Positions 1 through 11,100 of a stretch of DNA of 64,000 nt are shown here, piece by piece (the first letter of the stretch is position 1; the number at the start of each line of letters is the position of its first letter). The notes beneath the pieces were generated by a model. The model searched no databases and was not told the origin of the DNA. It saw only the letters and a program-made list of their open reading frames with translations. A program made the translations under genes and the position numbers. This stretch comes from Dyadobacter psychrophilus (GTDB lineage: Bacteria > Bacteroidota > Bacteroidia > Cytophagales > Spirosomataceae), in the NCBI RefSeq assembly GCF_900167945.1, contig NZ_FUZA01000001.1:1054001-1118000 (forward strand). Direction: 5' to 3'.

Positions 1-3000
1 TCGTGATTGTAGTCTCCGGATGCGATCATGGTTACCGGTGCAAACTGTGCCTGAACAGGTAAAGGTTGTTTTTCAAATATTCCGTTTCTATTCAAGAAGC
101 ATACGGAGCTCATTTCTATCACTTCCAGTTTGGTTGCATTGCTGAGGTCTTCCGGCGAAAACATGTTGGTGATAGAAGCATTCGCGTAATCCTTATAGTA
201 AGGAAATTTCTTGCGCATGGGGTAGATCTGATCATTGAGCTCGTCGCGGCTTACAAACGGATAGGATTTTCCTTGCACGTAAAAACTAAAAAATGGGTCA
301 ATAGAGCCGTTTTTGTCAAAATCTGCATAATACAATTCGGCGGGCTCTTTTTCGGAAGCTTTGATCTGCGTGTTGAGGCCCATATTGCCGGCAACAATGT
401 CAAGCTTTCCGTCCTGGTCGAGATCGCTGACAAACAAGGACGACCAGAAACCGGATTCTTCGCGTTTGAAAAACTTCAATGTGTTGTCTGTGAAATCATT
501 ATTACTGAAAGAAAAGACCTTAACAGGCATCATTTCCCCGCAAATGACCAGCTCAACATTTCCGTCCGCATCCAGATCCGCCCATTGCGCATCCGTCACC
601 ATGCCAATTTTGAAAAATGGTGAGTCCTTCACCTTATAGTTGCCTTTCCCGTCATTGATCAGCAAGTAGGAAACGGGTGTTTCGGGATAACGGCCCGGGA
701 TAATGCGGCCGCCAACGAACAAGTCCTGATCGCCGTCTTTATCAAAATCAAACGACCGGACGCAGGATTTACTGCTGGATTTGAGGTTAGGCAGAGATAA
801 AACAGACAGGCTAAGCTTGCCTTTCCCATCATTCAAATACATTTCGTCCTGCAACGAAATCGTATTTGGCTCAAACATGGAATAACCGCCTTTGGCCACA
901 TACAAGTCATCAAAGCCATCGCCATTGGCATCAAAGAATATCGCGGAAGTTGCAGCGGAAATATTCTCATCACCCACCGCAAAATCAGGCATTTCCATAA
1001 ATCTTCCATCTTTTTGTTGCAACCAGATCTTCGCCTGCTTGTTCTGGTCCCCGCTCACAAAAACGTCTTCCAAACCATCCTTATTCACATCACCTTTCGC
1101 CACGATCGGGCCGGTTTGGGAATACATGGTCAGCATTAATGGCTGACGTTTGAAATCATTTTCATTAAATCCTTCGTGCTGATAAGTGATGCTGCTGTTT
1201 TGTTTCTGAAAAATGGGCTCCGTGCTTTTCGCTGTTAGTGGCCTTGCATTCGCTTTTGCCGATTTTTCGAGAACCAATAATTGATTCGTCTTCACATTTT
1301 TCAATATTTCTTTTGCTCCATCCGGCCAGATCACTTTTACCGAATCAATGGAAGTAATTTTTTCCACTCCAAAATGCAACCTCAGGGGCGTGCAAGACAA
1401 GTAACCGCGATTGGGATTTACTTCCTGATATTGTTGTGTGTTATTTGAATAAACATAAACCTTTGCACCGACTGCATTTTTATTGCCCGTATTGTCTTCG
1501 AGCTTAATTTGAAACCAGGCATTGCCGGCTTGTTCCCGGCTCATGTTTTGATATACAAAGGCGGGATCATTAATGTTGTTCACCACCAGATCCAGATCGC
1601 CGTCGTTGTCGAGATCGGCGTAAATGGCACCACTTGAAATGGCAGGTTGCGCCATACCCCAGGGTTCCTGCATTTTGGTGAACGTGAGATCTTTGTTATT
1701 GCGGAAAATATAGCTCGCCAGTTTGGTAGAAGGCATTGCCCGGATCAGGTCCATCAATTGAAATGGCTCCTTATCCACTGCCCTCCTTACTTTATAATCG
1801 CCCCAGTATTTGAGAAAATCTTTGTTGGTATAGTCCCTTAAATAACCATTTGAAACGAAAAGGTCTTTAAAACCATCATTGTCGAAATCCGCAAACAGCG
1901 GGCTCCAACTCCAATCGGTGTTGGAAACACCGGAAAATTGTGCGATTTCACTGAATGTACCGTCCCCGTTGTTGAGCTGCAACATGTTGCGCATATACTG
2001 CTTATGCAGCTTCTGGTTCATCATGAGCTCAAATGCTTCATAATTTTCCTGCAACTGCAACAATTTCTGCCGCTGGTTGTCTTCGGGAAGCATGTCCAGA
2101 GACATCACATCGGGCAAGCCATCATTGTTGAAATCTGCAATGTCAATCCCCATTGAGAATTGTGCCAAATGCCTGAAATACTGCTGGGTAACATCACTGA
2201 ATGTGCCGTCCTGGTTATTGATATATAAATAATCCGACTCGTTATAATCGTTGGTCACGTAAATGTCCTGCCAGCCGTCCTGGTTCACGTCCGCTATGGC
2301 CATACCCAAGCCGAACGTGAGCGGATACTGGTGGATTCCAGCCTTTTGCGTAACTTCTTTAAATTGATTTTTCTGATTTTCAAATAGCTTGTTGCCTGCG
2401 AGCATGTCCGTTTCCTGCTTGAACTTGGCGAGCTCCATATTGTCAATTTTCTTAACGCTATGGTTCAGCAGCATCATATCCAGGTCGCCGTCGTTGTCGT
2501 AGTCAAAAAATGCTGCTTGTGTGCTGTAACTGATATTATCCAGGCCGTATGCTGCGGCTTCTTCCAGGAATTTGAGATTTCCCTGGTTGATGAAAAGCTG
2601 GTTTTTGCGTTTTTCATCGTCCACTTTGCCGGAATAGCAAATGTAGATATCCAGCAGGCCGTCGCCATTCACATCGGCCATTGTTACGCCTGTTTTCCAG
2701 CCGCCTTTCCGGCCTTCCAAACCTTTGCCTGCTGAGTTTGTAATGTCTTTAAATTTCAGACCCTGCCCATGAGTTGTGCCCAGATTGAGATAGAGCTTGT
2801 TCGGCCCCATGTTTGAGGTAAAGAAAAGATCTTCGAAACCATCGTTGTTAATGTCGCCTACAGCAACGCCGCCGCCGTTGTAAAAATATTCGTAAGACAT
2901 TACATTCTGGCCTTCGTCCTCAGTGATGGTGTTGATGAAATTAATTCCTGTTTGCTTGGCAGGAAGAAGTTGAAACAATGGCTGCTGTGCTCTGACTGAG

Positions 3001-3062
3001 GCAAAATGGACAGTCAGAAATAATACAAAAACCAGATAAAGATGGGGCTGTTTTGTATGCAT
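1..3062 (-). CDS. VCBS/FG-GAP repeat protein with ASPIC/UnbV domain, 3' end outside window
   Basis: This frame is open from an ATG at 3062 to the left edge, giving about 1020 codons, so the C-terminus is missing. It begins with a signal peptide of the ordinary secreted kind (hydrophobic LVFVLFL, then ASVRA before QQ), with no lipobox cysteine. At least a dozen calcium-loop-like motifs of the form DxNxDGxxD are visible, for example DINNDGFEDLFF, DVNQDGWQDIYV and DFDNDGFKDLFV. A UnbV/ASPIC segment near residues 515-590 has the typical FGVEKITSIDSVKVIWPDG pattern. Such proteins are predicted extracellular beta-propellers, and their ligand is unknown. It lies downstream of a SusD gene on the same strand, behind a terminator-like hairpin. 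It is paralogous to the proteins ending at 8165 and 44553. Confidence 0.9.
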   Translation of the reverse strand, partial: MHTKQPHLYLVFVLFLTVHFASVRAQQPLFQLLPAKQTGINFINTITEDEGQNVMSYEYFYNGGGVAVGDINNDGFEDLFFTSNMGPNKLYLNLGTTHGQGLKFKDITNSAGKGLEGRKGGWKTGVTMADVNGDGLLDIYICYSGKVDDEKRKNQLFINQGNLKFLEEAAAYGLDNISYSTQAAFFDYDNDGDLDMMLLNHSVKKIDNMELAKFKQETDMLAGNKLFENQKNQFKEVTQKAGIHQYPLTFGLGMAIADVNQDGWQDIYVTNDYNESDYLYINNQDGTFSDVTQQYFRHLAQFSMGIDIADFNNDGLPDVMSLDMLPEDNQRQKLLQLQENYEAFELMMNQKLHKQYMRNMLQLNNGDGTFSEIAQFSGVSNTDWSWSPLFADFDNDGFKDLFVSNGYLRDYTNKDFLKYWGDYKVRRAVDKEPFQLMDLIRAMPSTKLASYIFRNNKDLTFTKMQEPWGMAQPAISSGAIYADLDNDGDLDLVVNNINDPAFVYQNMSREQAGNAWFQIKLEDNTGNKNAVGAKVYVYSNNTQQYQEVNPNRGYLSCTPLRLHFGVEKITSIDSVKVIWPDGAKEILKNVKTNQLLVLEKSAKANARPLTAKSTEPIFQKQNSSITYQHEGFNENDFKRQPLMLTMYSQTGPIVAKGDVNKDGLEDVFVSGDQNKQAKIWLQQKDGRFMEMPDFAVGDENISAATSAIFFDANGDGFDDLYVAKGGYSMFEPNTISLQDEMYLNDGKGKLSLSVLSLPNLKSSSKSCVRSFDFDKDGDQDLFVGGRIIPGRYPETPVSYLLINDGKGNYKVKDSPFFKIGMVTDAQWADLDADGNVELVICGEMMPVKVFSFSNNDFTDNTLKFFKREESGFWSSLFVSDLDQDGKLDIVAGNMGLNTQIKASEKEPAELYYADFDKNGSIDPFFSFYVQGKSYPFVSRDELNDQIYPMRKKFPYYKDYANASITNMFSPEDLSNATKLEVIEMSSVCFLNRNGIFEKQPLPVQAQFAPVTMIASGDYNH

Positions 3063-3100
3063 TAAGCTATTGTGCCAATGTTAGAGAGGAAGATTTCTGT

Positions 3101-3133
3101 AAAATAAAAAACTTCAACGAAAGGTTGAAGTTA
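3101..3133 (-). terminator. Rho-independent terminator after SusD
   Basis: On the minus strand an 8-bp stem (ACTTCAAC at 3111-3118 with GTTGAAGT at 3124-3131) closes a 5-nt loop and is followed by TTTTTTATTTT. It sits between the SusD gene ending at 3205 and the VCBS gene starting at 3062, so it should reduce read-through from the SusCD operon into the VCBS gene. Confidence 0.7.
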
Positions 3134-3156
3134 AAACTTAGTGCAATCAATTTGTT

Positions 3157-3195
3157 TTAAAGCGGTAAGAAAATTTACATTTCTTACCGCTTTAA
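3157..3195. terminator. Long hairpin just after the SusD stop codon
   Basis: A perfect 16-bp inverted repeat (3157-3172 with 3180-3195, core AAAGCGGTAAGAAA) encloses a 7-nt loop, nine bases past the SusD stop. The run of T lies on the plus-strand side, and the minus side has only the stem's own TTT. On the minus strand it may therefore act as an RNA 3'-end stabiliser rather than the main terminator, which is the hairpin at 3101-3133. Confidence 0.5.
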
Positions 3196-3204
3196 TTTTA
3201 TTTT

Positions 3205-4821
3205 TTATTTATCCCACCAAATACGTGAAACCCAGTTGTCTCCGCTGGCAAGCCTGCCTACTGCATCGCTGTAGTTGGCACTGTTTTGCGTTGCTTCCGT
3301 TGTTGGATATGGCTGTCTTCTTGGAATAGCTCCCCCTGAGAAGTTACCCACATAATTTACCGGGGTCAACACCGGGAAACCTGAGCGCTTCCAGTTGTGC
3401 CATGCTTCTGAGAAGTTGAACAATGTTCCTGTTGTAGCCCAGATCTGCTCATTGATTTGTTTCAATGCATTGGCTGCAACCAGTGGATTGGCTGTTGCAT
3501 AGGCATCCGCAGTGGCCGCAGGGATTTCCAATGTTGCGCCATAGCGGCTAAGCGATTGGATCCCGGCAGAAACACCGTTTTTATAATGCGCTGCTGCTGT
3601 TCCGCCTACTGCATAACCTCTCGTTACTGCCTCGGCAAGAAGCAATTCCGTTTCAGCATAAGTAAGTACAAAAAGCGGTGCGCTTCTTCCACGGAATGCT
3701 GCTACCGGACGTGAGTATCTGCCGATCGGTGTAACATTTGCGCCAGCGCCTGTTCCGCCCGGATAGCCAGCCGTTTTGCTGATATCCGTAGCTCCGCCAT
3801 TCATGTCGTAGCCATTTGGAAGACCAAGTTGTGCCGCCGGAGCTGTGTTGCCAGCCGTTGTAAATTCCTGGTTAGCCGTTAAACCTGCCGCAGGAACTTC
3901 TGCAATTTTGCCCAAACGCGGATCATTGTTAGCTCTCAGATAATCGATCAAAGTTTTGCTCCATCTTACCTGATAAATGTCAGCTGGTGTAGACAAAGCC
4001 GCACCGTTTCCATTGGTATAACCATTTGCATCGTCCATCACTACGTAAGCATCGTCTGCAACGCTCGCGAATGTGCCGCCTGCTGCTGCTTTTTCTGCAT
4101 AAGTTTTTGCAGTAGCTGGATCCGCTTTTGTTAAGCGCATTGCCAGTTTCAGCATCAGCGAGTAACCATACTTTTTCCATTTGGTAATGTCGCCTTTGTA
4201 ACCTGCGAAAGCATCGTTCGTAGGAAGAGCCGCGTCTGCGCTCAATGCAGCAGTAGCCGTTTCAAGCCTCGTTAGCAAGGATTTATAAACAGACTCCTGC
4301 GTGTCGTAAACCGGAAGCGTAATGCCCGATTTTGCTTGCAAAGCTTGTGTATAAGGTACATCCCCGTAAGTATCCGAAATGTTGGAAATGCATTGCACCT
4401 GCATGATGATCGCCACGTTCATCAGGTTCGCCAATGCGGGTTTGTCCTTTGTCAGCTGCTCCATTTCATATGCAAGGCTGGCTGCACGGAAATCCGTATT
4501 CCAGGTGCTTGCCAGGTAGGAGTTTGTGTTGCTGGAAATCACATATTTGTCTCCGTTGGAATAGTAATTAGCCGCGCCGGAAGTGGTTGAGGCCAAAATC
4601 TGCATCCACATGCTTTGGAACAAAATACCACCATTATAACCTGCTGTGGCCGCTACGTGGTTTTGTTGAACCGATGGCAGCAACAGGTTAGGGTCGAAGC
4701 TTTCGCCGGATGCTTTGGTAGGGTCGGTGTTGAGTGCGTCAAAATCGTCTGTACAAGACAATGGAAGCAATCCCGCCAGTATAATTATTGTTAACAGTCT
4801 CTTTTTCATATTGCTTATCAT
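3205..4821 (-). CDS. SusD/RagB-family outer-membrane lipoprotein (SusD-like_2 type)
   Basis: This is a 538-residue surface lipoprotein expected to bind substrate and cap the adjacent SusC channel. A lipoprotein signal is clear (hydrophobic LLTIIILAG, then LPLSC with Cys23), followed by TDDFDALNTDPT, typical of the SusD-like_2 branch. The C-terminus has the usual FNFSEAWHNWKRSGFP motif and ends DNWVSRIWWDK. The ATG at 4821 overlaps the SusC stop in an ATGA junction, which points to translational coupling. The ATG at 4809 (MKKRLL) is an equally good start with a more standard signal peptide. The substrate is unknown, and no glycoside hydrolase lies nearby. Confidence 0.93.
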   Translation of the reverse strand: MISNMKKRLLTIIILAGLLPLSCTDDFDALNTDPTKASGESFDPNLLLPSVQQNHVAATAGYNGGILFQSMWMQILASTTSGAANYYSNGDKYVISSNTNSYLASTWNTDFRAASLAYEMEQLTKDKPALANLMNVAIIMQVQCISNISDTYGDVPYTQALQAKSGITLPVYDTQESVYKSLLTRLETATAALSADAALPTNDAFAGYKGDITKWKKYGYSLMLKLAMRLTKADPATAKTYAEKAAAGGTFASVADDAYVVMDDANGYTNGNGAALSTPADIYQVRWSKTLIDYLRANNDPRLGKIAEVPAAGLTANQEFTTAGNTAPAAQLGLPNGYDMNGGATDISKTAGYPGGTGAGANVTPIGRYSRPVAAFRGRSAPLFVLTYAETELLLAEAVTRGYAVGGTAAAHYKNGVSAGIQSLSRYGATLEIPAATADAYATANPLVAANALKQINEQIWATTGTLFNFSEAWHNWKRSGFPVLTPVNYVGNFSGGAIPRRQPYPTTEATQNSANYSDAVGRLASGDNWVSRIWWDK

Positions 4822-7800
4822 TTAAACTTGAAGTTTACATTCACACCATAATTGCGTGATGCTGGCAAACTGGTCCCTTCAATACCGGCGTATCTCAGGT
4901 TAGCCCCAAAAGTTGCTTCCGGGTCAATGTTGGTTGTTTTCTTCATCAGGTAAAACAAATTACGTCCTACCAGTGAAATGTTCACGGCACGGATCAAAGG
5001 CCATTTCTCTACCATTTTTGCGGGAAGATTGTAACCCAATGTGATCTGGCGCAACTTGATAAAGTCGCCGTCAACAACGCTCAAACCTGTCACATTGTTA
5101 GACAATGCAGTATAGTAATTCTGAGCAGTTGCAGTTACCGTGTTGGCAGCGCCCGATTCCGACACGCCTGTTGTAATGCCGCCTTCTCTACCTTCCAATG
5201 TTGCCTTGTGCAAACCGCGTCTGTAAGCGTAGTTTTCGGTTGCGGAAAGGATTTTGTTTCCAAAGTTGTAGTCAACCAGGAACGACAAATTCAGGTCACC
5301 AAATCTCAATTCATTGTTCAAACCACCGTAAAGTGTTGGCAACACGCTGCCAAAGCTTGTCAGCGAATCGTTTCGAACCGGTAGTCCGGAAGCATCAACA
5401 ACAATTTGGCCGTTACCTGAGTATTTGTAGTCATAAGCCCGGATTTGTGGGCCAGCCTCTCCTACTACGAATGCCGTTACTGCATTACCCAATGTTGCAC
5501 GGTTAGATCCCAAAGTGATCTGGTTGTTGTCTGCATCTGTGCTCAGGATTTTGTTTTTAACCGAGGTTAAGTTGAAGGAAACATTCCAGTCAAACTTCGT
5601 AGTTCTTACCGGAGAACCCGTCAACATTACTTCCAGACCGCGGTTTTGAACAGAACCCGATCCGATCACACCTCTCACGTAACCCGTTGCGCTGCTGTAA
5701 TTGGCAGGCATGATTTCGTTTTTGGTTTTTTGATCATAATAAGCAAGATCCAATCCAAGACGGTTGCCAAAGAATTTCAATTCAAGACCAAATTCAACTT
5801 CGCTCTTTGTGAATGGTTTAAGGAACAAGTTTGGAAGCTCATCGCTGAAATTACCCGTTGCCACTCCATTGAATGCATTGCCAACACCATAGTAAATGGC
5901 TGTTCCATAAGCCGTTGCAGGCTCGCCGCTCGTACGTGCATAAGATGCGCGCACTTTACCAAAGCTCAGCTCAGGAATGCTTGCAATGTCTGTAAAGATG
6001 AATGATCCCGTAACCGAAGGCGTGAAGATGCTTCTTGCTGCGCTTGGTAAAGTCGAGTAAGTGTCGTAACGTCCCGTTGTGCTCAGGTTTAAAATGCCTT
6101 TGTAACCCAGGTCAACGTTATAGTAAGCAGACTGAACTTCTGTGTTGCTCACTTCATAGTTACGGTTGAAATTCACGACGTTGTTCCAGCTGTACAAATA
6201 CGGAAGCACGAATGGGCTGCCGCCAACCTGTACTTTTTCATAATTGTTTTTCCGAAGGTTCGCACCCACGATCGCGTCAATGCTGAAATCGTCAGCGCCG
6301 AATGTTTTGGTAAAACCAACAAGACCATCTACGTTAAGCTCTGTCCGCTGTGCATTCGACAATTCATCCAAAGCACCTTTTCCCGCATTTGAAAAACCTG
6401 TTCCCCATGGAGTTACTTTGAAAATGCGGTCATTTGCATTGTCATAACCCATTCTGGCCTGCGCGTAGATCCAGTCTGCAAACTGATATTTTACAGCCAC
6501 TGCCGAGATCAAACGCTTGCGGGTTACATCATTAACAAACTGATTTGTAACGAAATAAGGGTTGGTAACATATTCGTCATCGCTGAAAACGATCTCCTTA
6601 CCGGTTTCTGTATTGTAACCCGGAGCCAGGATGCGCTGATCAATGTTTGTAGCCAGGAACATTCCGTTGTTGGCGTTCATAGGACCATCGCTCAAAATAG
6701 GCTTCGCCTTGATTTTTTCGTCGATGTAGTTAGCCATTATGTTGATGCTCAGCTTCTTGGTAATGTTCTGATCTGCTGTAAGGTTAACTGTTTTTCTGTC
6801 CAGACCGCTGTTTTCAATGATCGACTTGTTGTCCAGGTTCGCCAATGATAAACGGAATGAACCGTTATCACCACCTTTTGTAACCGAAACGCTGTTTGTG
6901 AAGTTAGAACCTGTGCGATAGAAATTCTTTACATTGTCCTTCTGCGCGGAGTATGCGTAGTTTTTACCGTCAAACTGGATTACTTGTGAGCCATCCAGTT
7001 TTGCTCCCCAGCTCATACGCGCAGTTTGTTGTGCCAATGTAGCCGTTGTTGGCTTCGCACCGCCGATTCCCTGACCGTATTCGTACTGGAAATCAGTCAT
7101 ATCGCGAGGTTGATCCAGTGAATAGTTCAAGTTATAATCAACTGAAAAGTCACCTTTTTTACCTGCTTTTGTTTTAACCAAAATAACCCCGTTGGATGCA
7201 CGCGCACCAAACAACGCGGATGCAGCCTGACCTTTCAAAACGGTCATCGACTCGATATCGTCCGGGTTAAGGTTACCAATTCCGTCTCCGCCATCAGCTC
7301 CACCCCATTCTCCCGCACTTCCGCGCTGTGTGTTATCCATCGGAACGCCGTTGATGACGATCAATGGCGAGCCGCCAGAGTTCATACTAGGCATACCGCG
7401 CATTAAGATCTTGGCTGTTCCGCCAGGACCGCTGCTTGTTCCTTTTACGTTCAAACCGGCTACGCGTCCTGCTAGTGAGTTGGCTACGTTGGTTTCGCGC
7501 GCTCTTGTCATCACTTCGCCGCCGATGGTTGTTACCGCATAACCCAGTTTTCTGGATTCCTTGGAAATACCCAGTGCCGTAACTACCACTTCTTCAAGGT
7601 TTGCTACGTCCGGAACCATTTTCACATCAACGACCGATTTATTGCCGATACTTATTTCCTGTTTTAGAAAACCTATCGAGCTGATAACCAGCACGTCGCT
7701 GTCTTGAACTCCTGAGATTGAGAAATTCCCCTCCGCATCTGAATTAGTTCCTCGTGTAGAACCCTTCACAGTCACCGCTGCACCAGGAAGCCCCTGGTCT

Positions 7801-7925
7801 TTCTCATCTGACACTTTACCTGTTACCGTTCTCCCCTGTGCGAAGGCCGATAATGAAGCAAACAGCAGAAAAACGACAAGTGGGATCAACCCCCTTGAAC
7901 AGCTTTTTAATAGCTTTTCTTTCAT
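4818..7925 (-). CDS. SusC/RagA-family TonB-dependent outer-membrane transporter
   Basis: This 1035-residue protein imports a ligand across the outer membrane using TonB energy and partners with the SusD gene that overlaps its stop codon. In order it shows a signal peptide ending in SAFAQ, a carboxypeptidase-regulatory-like beta-sandwich (about 33-110, VTGKVSDEKDQGLPGA), a SusC-type TonB segment LEEVVVTALGIS, and a plug domain. The plug carries the family signature NPDDIESMTVLKGQAASALFGARASNGV. The beta-barrel fills the remainder and ends in GVNVNFKFK. The VVVTALGISKESRKLGYA form matches the other SusC in this region (13140-16232) and differs from the two at 40860 and 50023. Its ligand cannot be told from sequence. 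Confidence 0.95.
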   Translation of the reverse strand: MKEKLLKSCSRGLIPLVVFLLFASLSAFAQGRTVTGKVSDEKDQGLPGAAVTVKGSTRGTNSDAEGNFSISGVQDSDVLVISSIGFLKQEISIGNKSVVDVKMVPDVANLEEVVVTALGISKESRKLGYAVTTIGGEVMTRARETNVANSLAGRVAGLNVKGTSSGPGGTAKILMRGMPSMNSGGSPLIVINGVPMDNTQRGSAGEWGGADGGDGIGNLNPDDIESMTVLKGQAASALFGARASNGVILVKTKAGKKGDFSVDYNLNYSLDQPRDMTDFQYEYGQGIGGAKPTTATLAQQTARMSWGAKLDGSQVIQFDGKNYAYSAQKDNVKNFYRTGSNFTNSVSVTKGGDNGSFRLSLANLDNKSIIENSGLDRKTVNLTADQNITKKLSINIMANYIDEKIKAKPILSDGPMNANNGMFLATNIDQRILAPGYNTETGKEIVFSDDEYVTNPYFVTNQFVNDVTRKRLISAVAVKYQFADWIYAQARMGYDNANDRIFKVTPWGTGFSNAGKGALDELSNAQRTELNVDGLVGFTKTFGADDFSIDAIVGANLRKNNYEKVQVGGSPFVLPYLYSWNNVVNFNRNYEVSNTEVQSAYYNVDLGYKGILNLSTTGRYDTYSTLPSAARSIFTPSVTGSFIFTDIASIPELSFGKVRASYARTSGEPATAYGTAIYYGVGNAFNGVATGNFSDELPNLFLKPFTKSEVEFGLELKFFGNRLGLDLAYYDQKTKNEIMPANYSSATGYVRGVIGSGSVQNRGLEVMLTGSPVRTTKFDWNVSFNLTSVKNKILSTDADNNQITLGSNRATLGNAVTAFVVGEAGPQIRAYDYKYSGNGQIVVDASGLPVRNDSLTSFGSVLPTLYGGLNNELRFGDLNLSFLVDYNFGNKILSATENYAYRRGLHKATLEGREGGITTGVSESGAANTVTATAQNYYTALSNNVTGLSVVDGDFIKLRQITLGYNLPAKMVEKWPLIRAVNISLVGRNLFYLMKKTTNIDPEATFGANLRYAGIEGTSLPASRNYGVNVNFKFK

Positions 7926-8164
7926 AGTTAGGATAAATTAGTACATTAAAATTACGTTAAAACTGGTATCCGCCGAAGATTACACTTTCGTGTCTCCTGA
8001 CCGGCAAATATCCTAAGTTCTCTGCTAATTAAATAATTTTAAGAAAGCATTAACAGATATTTATTTTTTTAATGTTATCCTAATGTTAGAAACATTCATT
8101 TTAATAACTAATTTGTTATAGTGCAGGTGCCCGGAAATTTTGCATTATCGGCGTTTCGAGAAGA

Positions 8165-11100
8165 CTATTTGGAAGGAGCCGGGTTGGTAAGCCTGTAAGT
8201 GACAAGCTTTGCGTTGTTCATTGCCGCTAGTAGTTGCGTTTCGTGACCAATGGTAACAATGGCCAGATCCCGGACTTCACCGGTTGTGAAAAATCCACTT
8301 TTGGCCTGGGGAACATATTCAAATCCAAAGTTGCCTCTATTAAGAAAAACCTGGATGAGATTTGCATCGCTTTTCCCGACCCGGACGCGTGTTTGTTTAA
8401 GATTTCCGCCCAGAACAATGTCCGATTTGCCATTGGCATCCATATCAAAAAGAGAAATGGCGTAAACCGGCGCGAACTGCGCTTCAACGGGCAACGGATG
8501 AAAAATGAATTTCCCATTCCGATTTTCGAGAATGCCGCTTTTGAAGATTTTGGCGCTTAATTTTTGCGCATTCTTTAATTTCTCACCCGGAAGGATTTCT
8601 GAGAGTTTTGCTTTGGAGTAAGAAACGTAATCTGTGTATTTCTTTTTAAGGGATGGAATTTGGTCCAATAACTCGTCGCGACTTGCATAGGGCATTTCAA
8701 CACCGTTTTCGGTGACACCGATGACGGGCACGATCCTTTGTAAATTGTCGTAATCCGCAGCATAAAGAGCCAGACTATCAGGAGAAGTCAGGTTCCACTG
8801 CCAGTTTACACCCATGTTTCCGACTACAAAATCCAGATCGCCATCGCCATCCAGGTCAGCGGATTTGATCGTATTCCAGCATCCATTTAATGCAGCGGTC
8901 CCGTATGTTGCACTTGCGTCAGACAATTTGCCCCGGTTATTGCCGAAAACCCGAATGGGGTTCCAATCCGCAGTGAGGATCAGCTCCGGGTAACCGTCTT
9001 TGTTCAGATCCTCAAATACAGCGTCTGTTACCATGCCGATTTTTGCAAGCTTAGGTGCCAGTTGAACGGTCTGGTCTGTGAAATTTCCTTTTCCGTCATT
9101 GGTAAATAAAAGACCGCCTGCACTCTCCGGGAACCGTCCCGGCGTTACGCGAACGCCCAGGAAGACGTCCAGGTCACCATCCTTATCCAAATCAGAAACG
9201 GCTATCGTTCCTGCATTACCGGCTAGTTTAGGAAACGACGTTCTTCTATATCGACCGTTGGCATTGATATATAAACGAGGAATGAGCAGCGGATCTTCGG
9301 GATTAAGCTCATATCCGGCACTGACAATCAACAAATCCTGGTCTCCGTCGCCGTCCGCATCCAGAAAAGCTGCGTCCGCATCTTCATATGCCGCATCTCC
9401 TTCAAACTCGGGTTGTACAGATCTGACCCATTTTCCGTTTTGGCTGATAAATAAACTGCCCGCCTGTCCGCGTGCGCCAGCAATGTAAAAATCGTCCGTG
9501 CCATCGCCATTAATATCCTTCTGCGCCATTTTCGGGCCCTGATAACTGAGCATATTGGGCAGTAATGTCTGGATTCGGAAATCATTTCTGGCATCCTCGA
9601 GATGTGTAAAGTCAGGGCCTGTTACGGGTTTCCAATAAGTGAACGGTTTAGCCAATTGCCTTCCTTGCAGCTTTTTAGCATCGCTGTATTTCACAACCAA
9701 TGACTTGTTGACGACAGGATTTTTCACAACTTGCTCACTCCCATCTGCCCAGGTGACGACTAGCGAGTCTATTTTACTATCAGTCCCCAAGCCAAAATGC
9801 ACATGGTCCCATTGCGCTGACTGAAAACCGCGCACCGGCATAAAATTCTGCGTTTGAGTAAGTGAATCGGAGAAAAGCGTAAGTTTCGTTCCGGCCGTAA
9901 ACGCATATTTGGGCGATTCGAGCTTTACTTTCAGATAGTTACTTTTAATTTTCGTTTCTGCATTGTTTCTATACACAAACGCCTTCTGGTTCACATTGTT
10001 CGTAACAATGTCCAGGTCGCCATCATTATCCAGATCTGCGTAAATAGCTCCATTGGATTGATTGGTTTTTTCAAATCCCCATTCCTTAATTTTCTTTGCA
10101 AATGTCAGTCCTTTCTGATTTTGGAAAATATAATCCGGTTCGTCAATCGGCGGCATCTGGGCAATGATTTCCATTTGCGTCGGCATCTTTCCGCTTTGGC
10201 TGGCCTTCACCTGCGCATCAGTGGAATATTTGAGAAACTCCATGTTGGTATAATCCCTTGCGTAACCATTGGAAACGAAGATGTCTTTCCAGCCATCATT
10301 ATCAAAATCTCCCATAAGCGCCGCCCAGCTCCAGTCCGTATTTGAAACGCCCGCCAACTGCCCGATCTCACTGAAAACCGGCACGCCGTTGGCATTGACA
10401 CCATTGTTTAATTGCAGCATATTGCGGGATGTCTGGTCATGAAAACCGGCGCGGACGAGTTGCTGATACTTATCGTAATTATCGTCGCCCGAAGTAAGTT
10501 TGATACGTTCATTCGAAGCGGGGAGCATATCCAGCGTCATAATGTCCATCAGGCCATCGTTGTTAATATCGGCCGCATCCGTTCCCATGGAATAGAGCGA
10601 AACATGTCCCGTGGCTTCACGGATCACTTCTTTAAACTTGCCGTCCTTTTGGTTGAGATAGAGGTAATCATTTTCGTTATAATCGTTGGCAATGTAAATA
10701 TCCTGCCATCCATCGTTATTGAAATCACTGATATTCACGCCAAGTCCAAAGCTCAGCACATTGGAAACGATGCCCGATGAATCGGTAACATTACTAAACC
10801 TGCCTCCATCGTTCCGCAGGAGCTTGTTCCCATAAGCTTCATTACGCTGCTCCCTGTAACTGCCTATCAGGTTGCTGAAACCTGCATATTTCTGAACGGA
10901 ATGATTGAGCAAAAAACAATCCGTGTCGCCGTCGCGGTCGTAATCAAAAAATACGGCTTGTGTAGTATAGGATTGGTCATCAAGGCCATATTGGGCCGAT
11001 TTTTCGGTAAATGTGGGAATGCCGTCTGCGGTTTTGCCATTATTCACATACAATAATTTGCTTCTCAGGCGCGGGTTTTCCGCACCGGCGCGGGAAACGA

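Noticed and set aside
7928..8083. An inverted pair TTAGGATAA at 7928-7936 and TTATCCTAA at 8075-8083 as an operator or looping site.
   Set aside because: A 9-bp AT-rich match at 150 bases could occur by chance in such AT-rich DNA, and no similar pair occurs before the other SusC genes.
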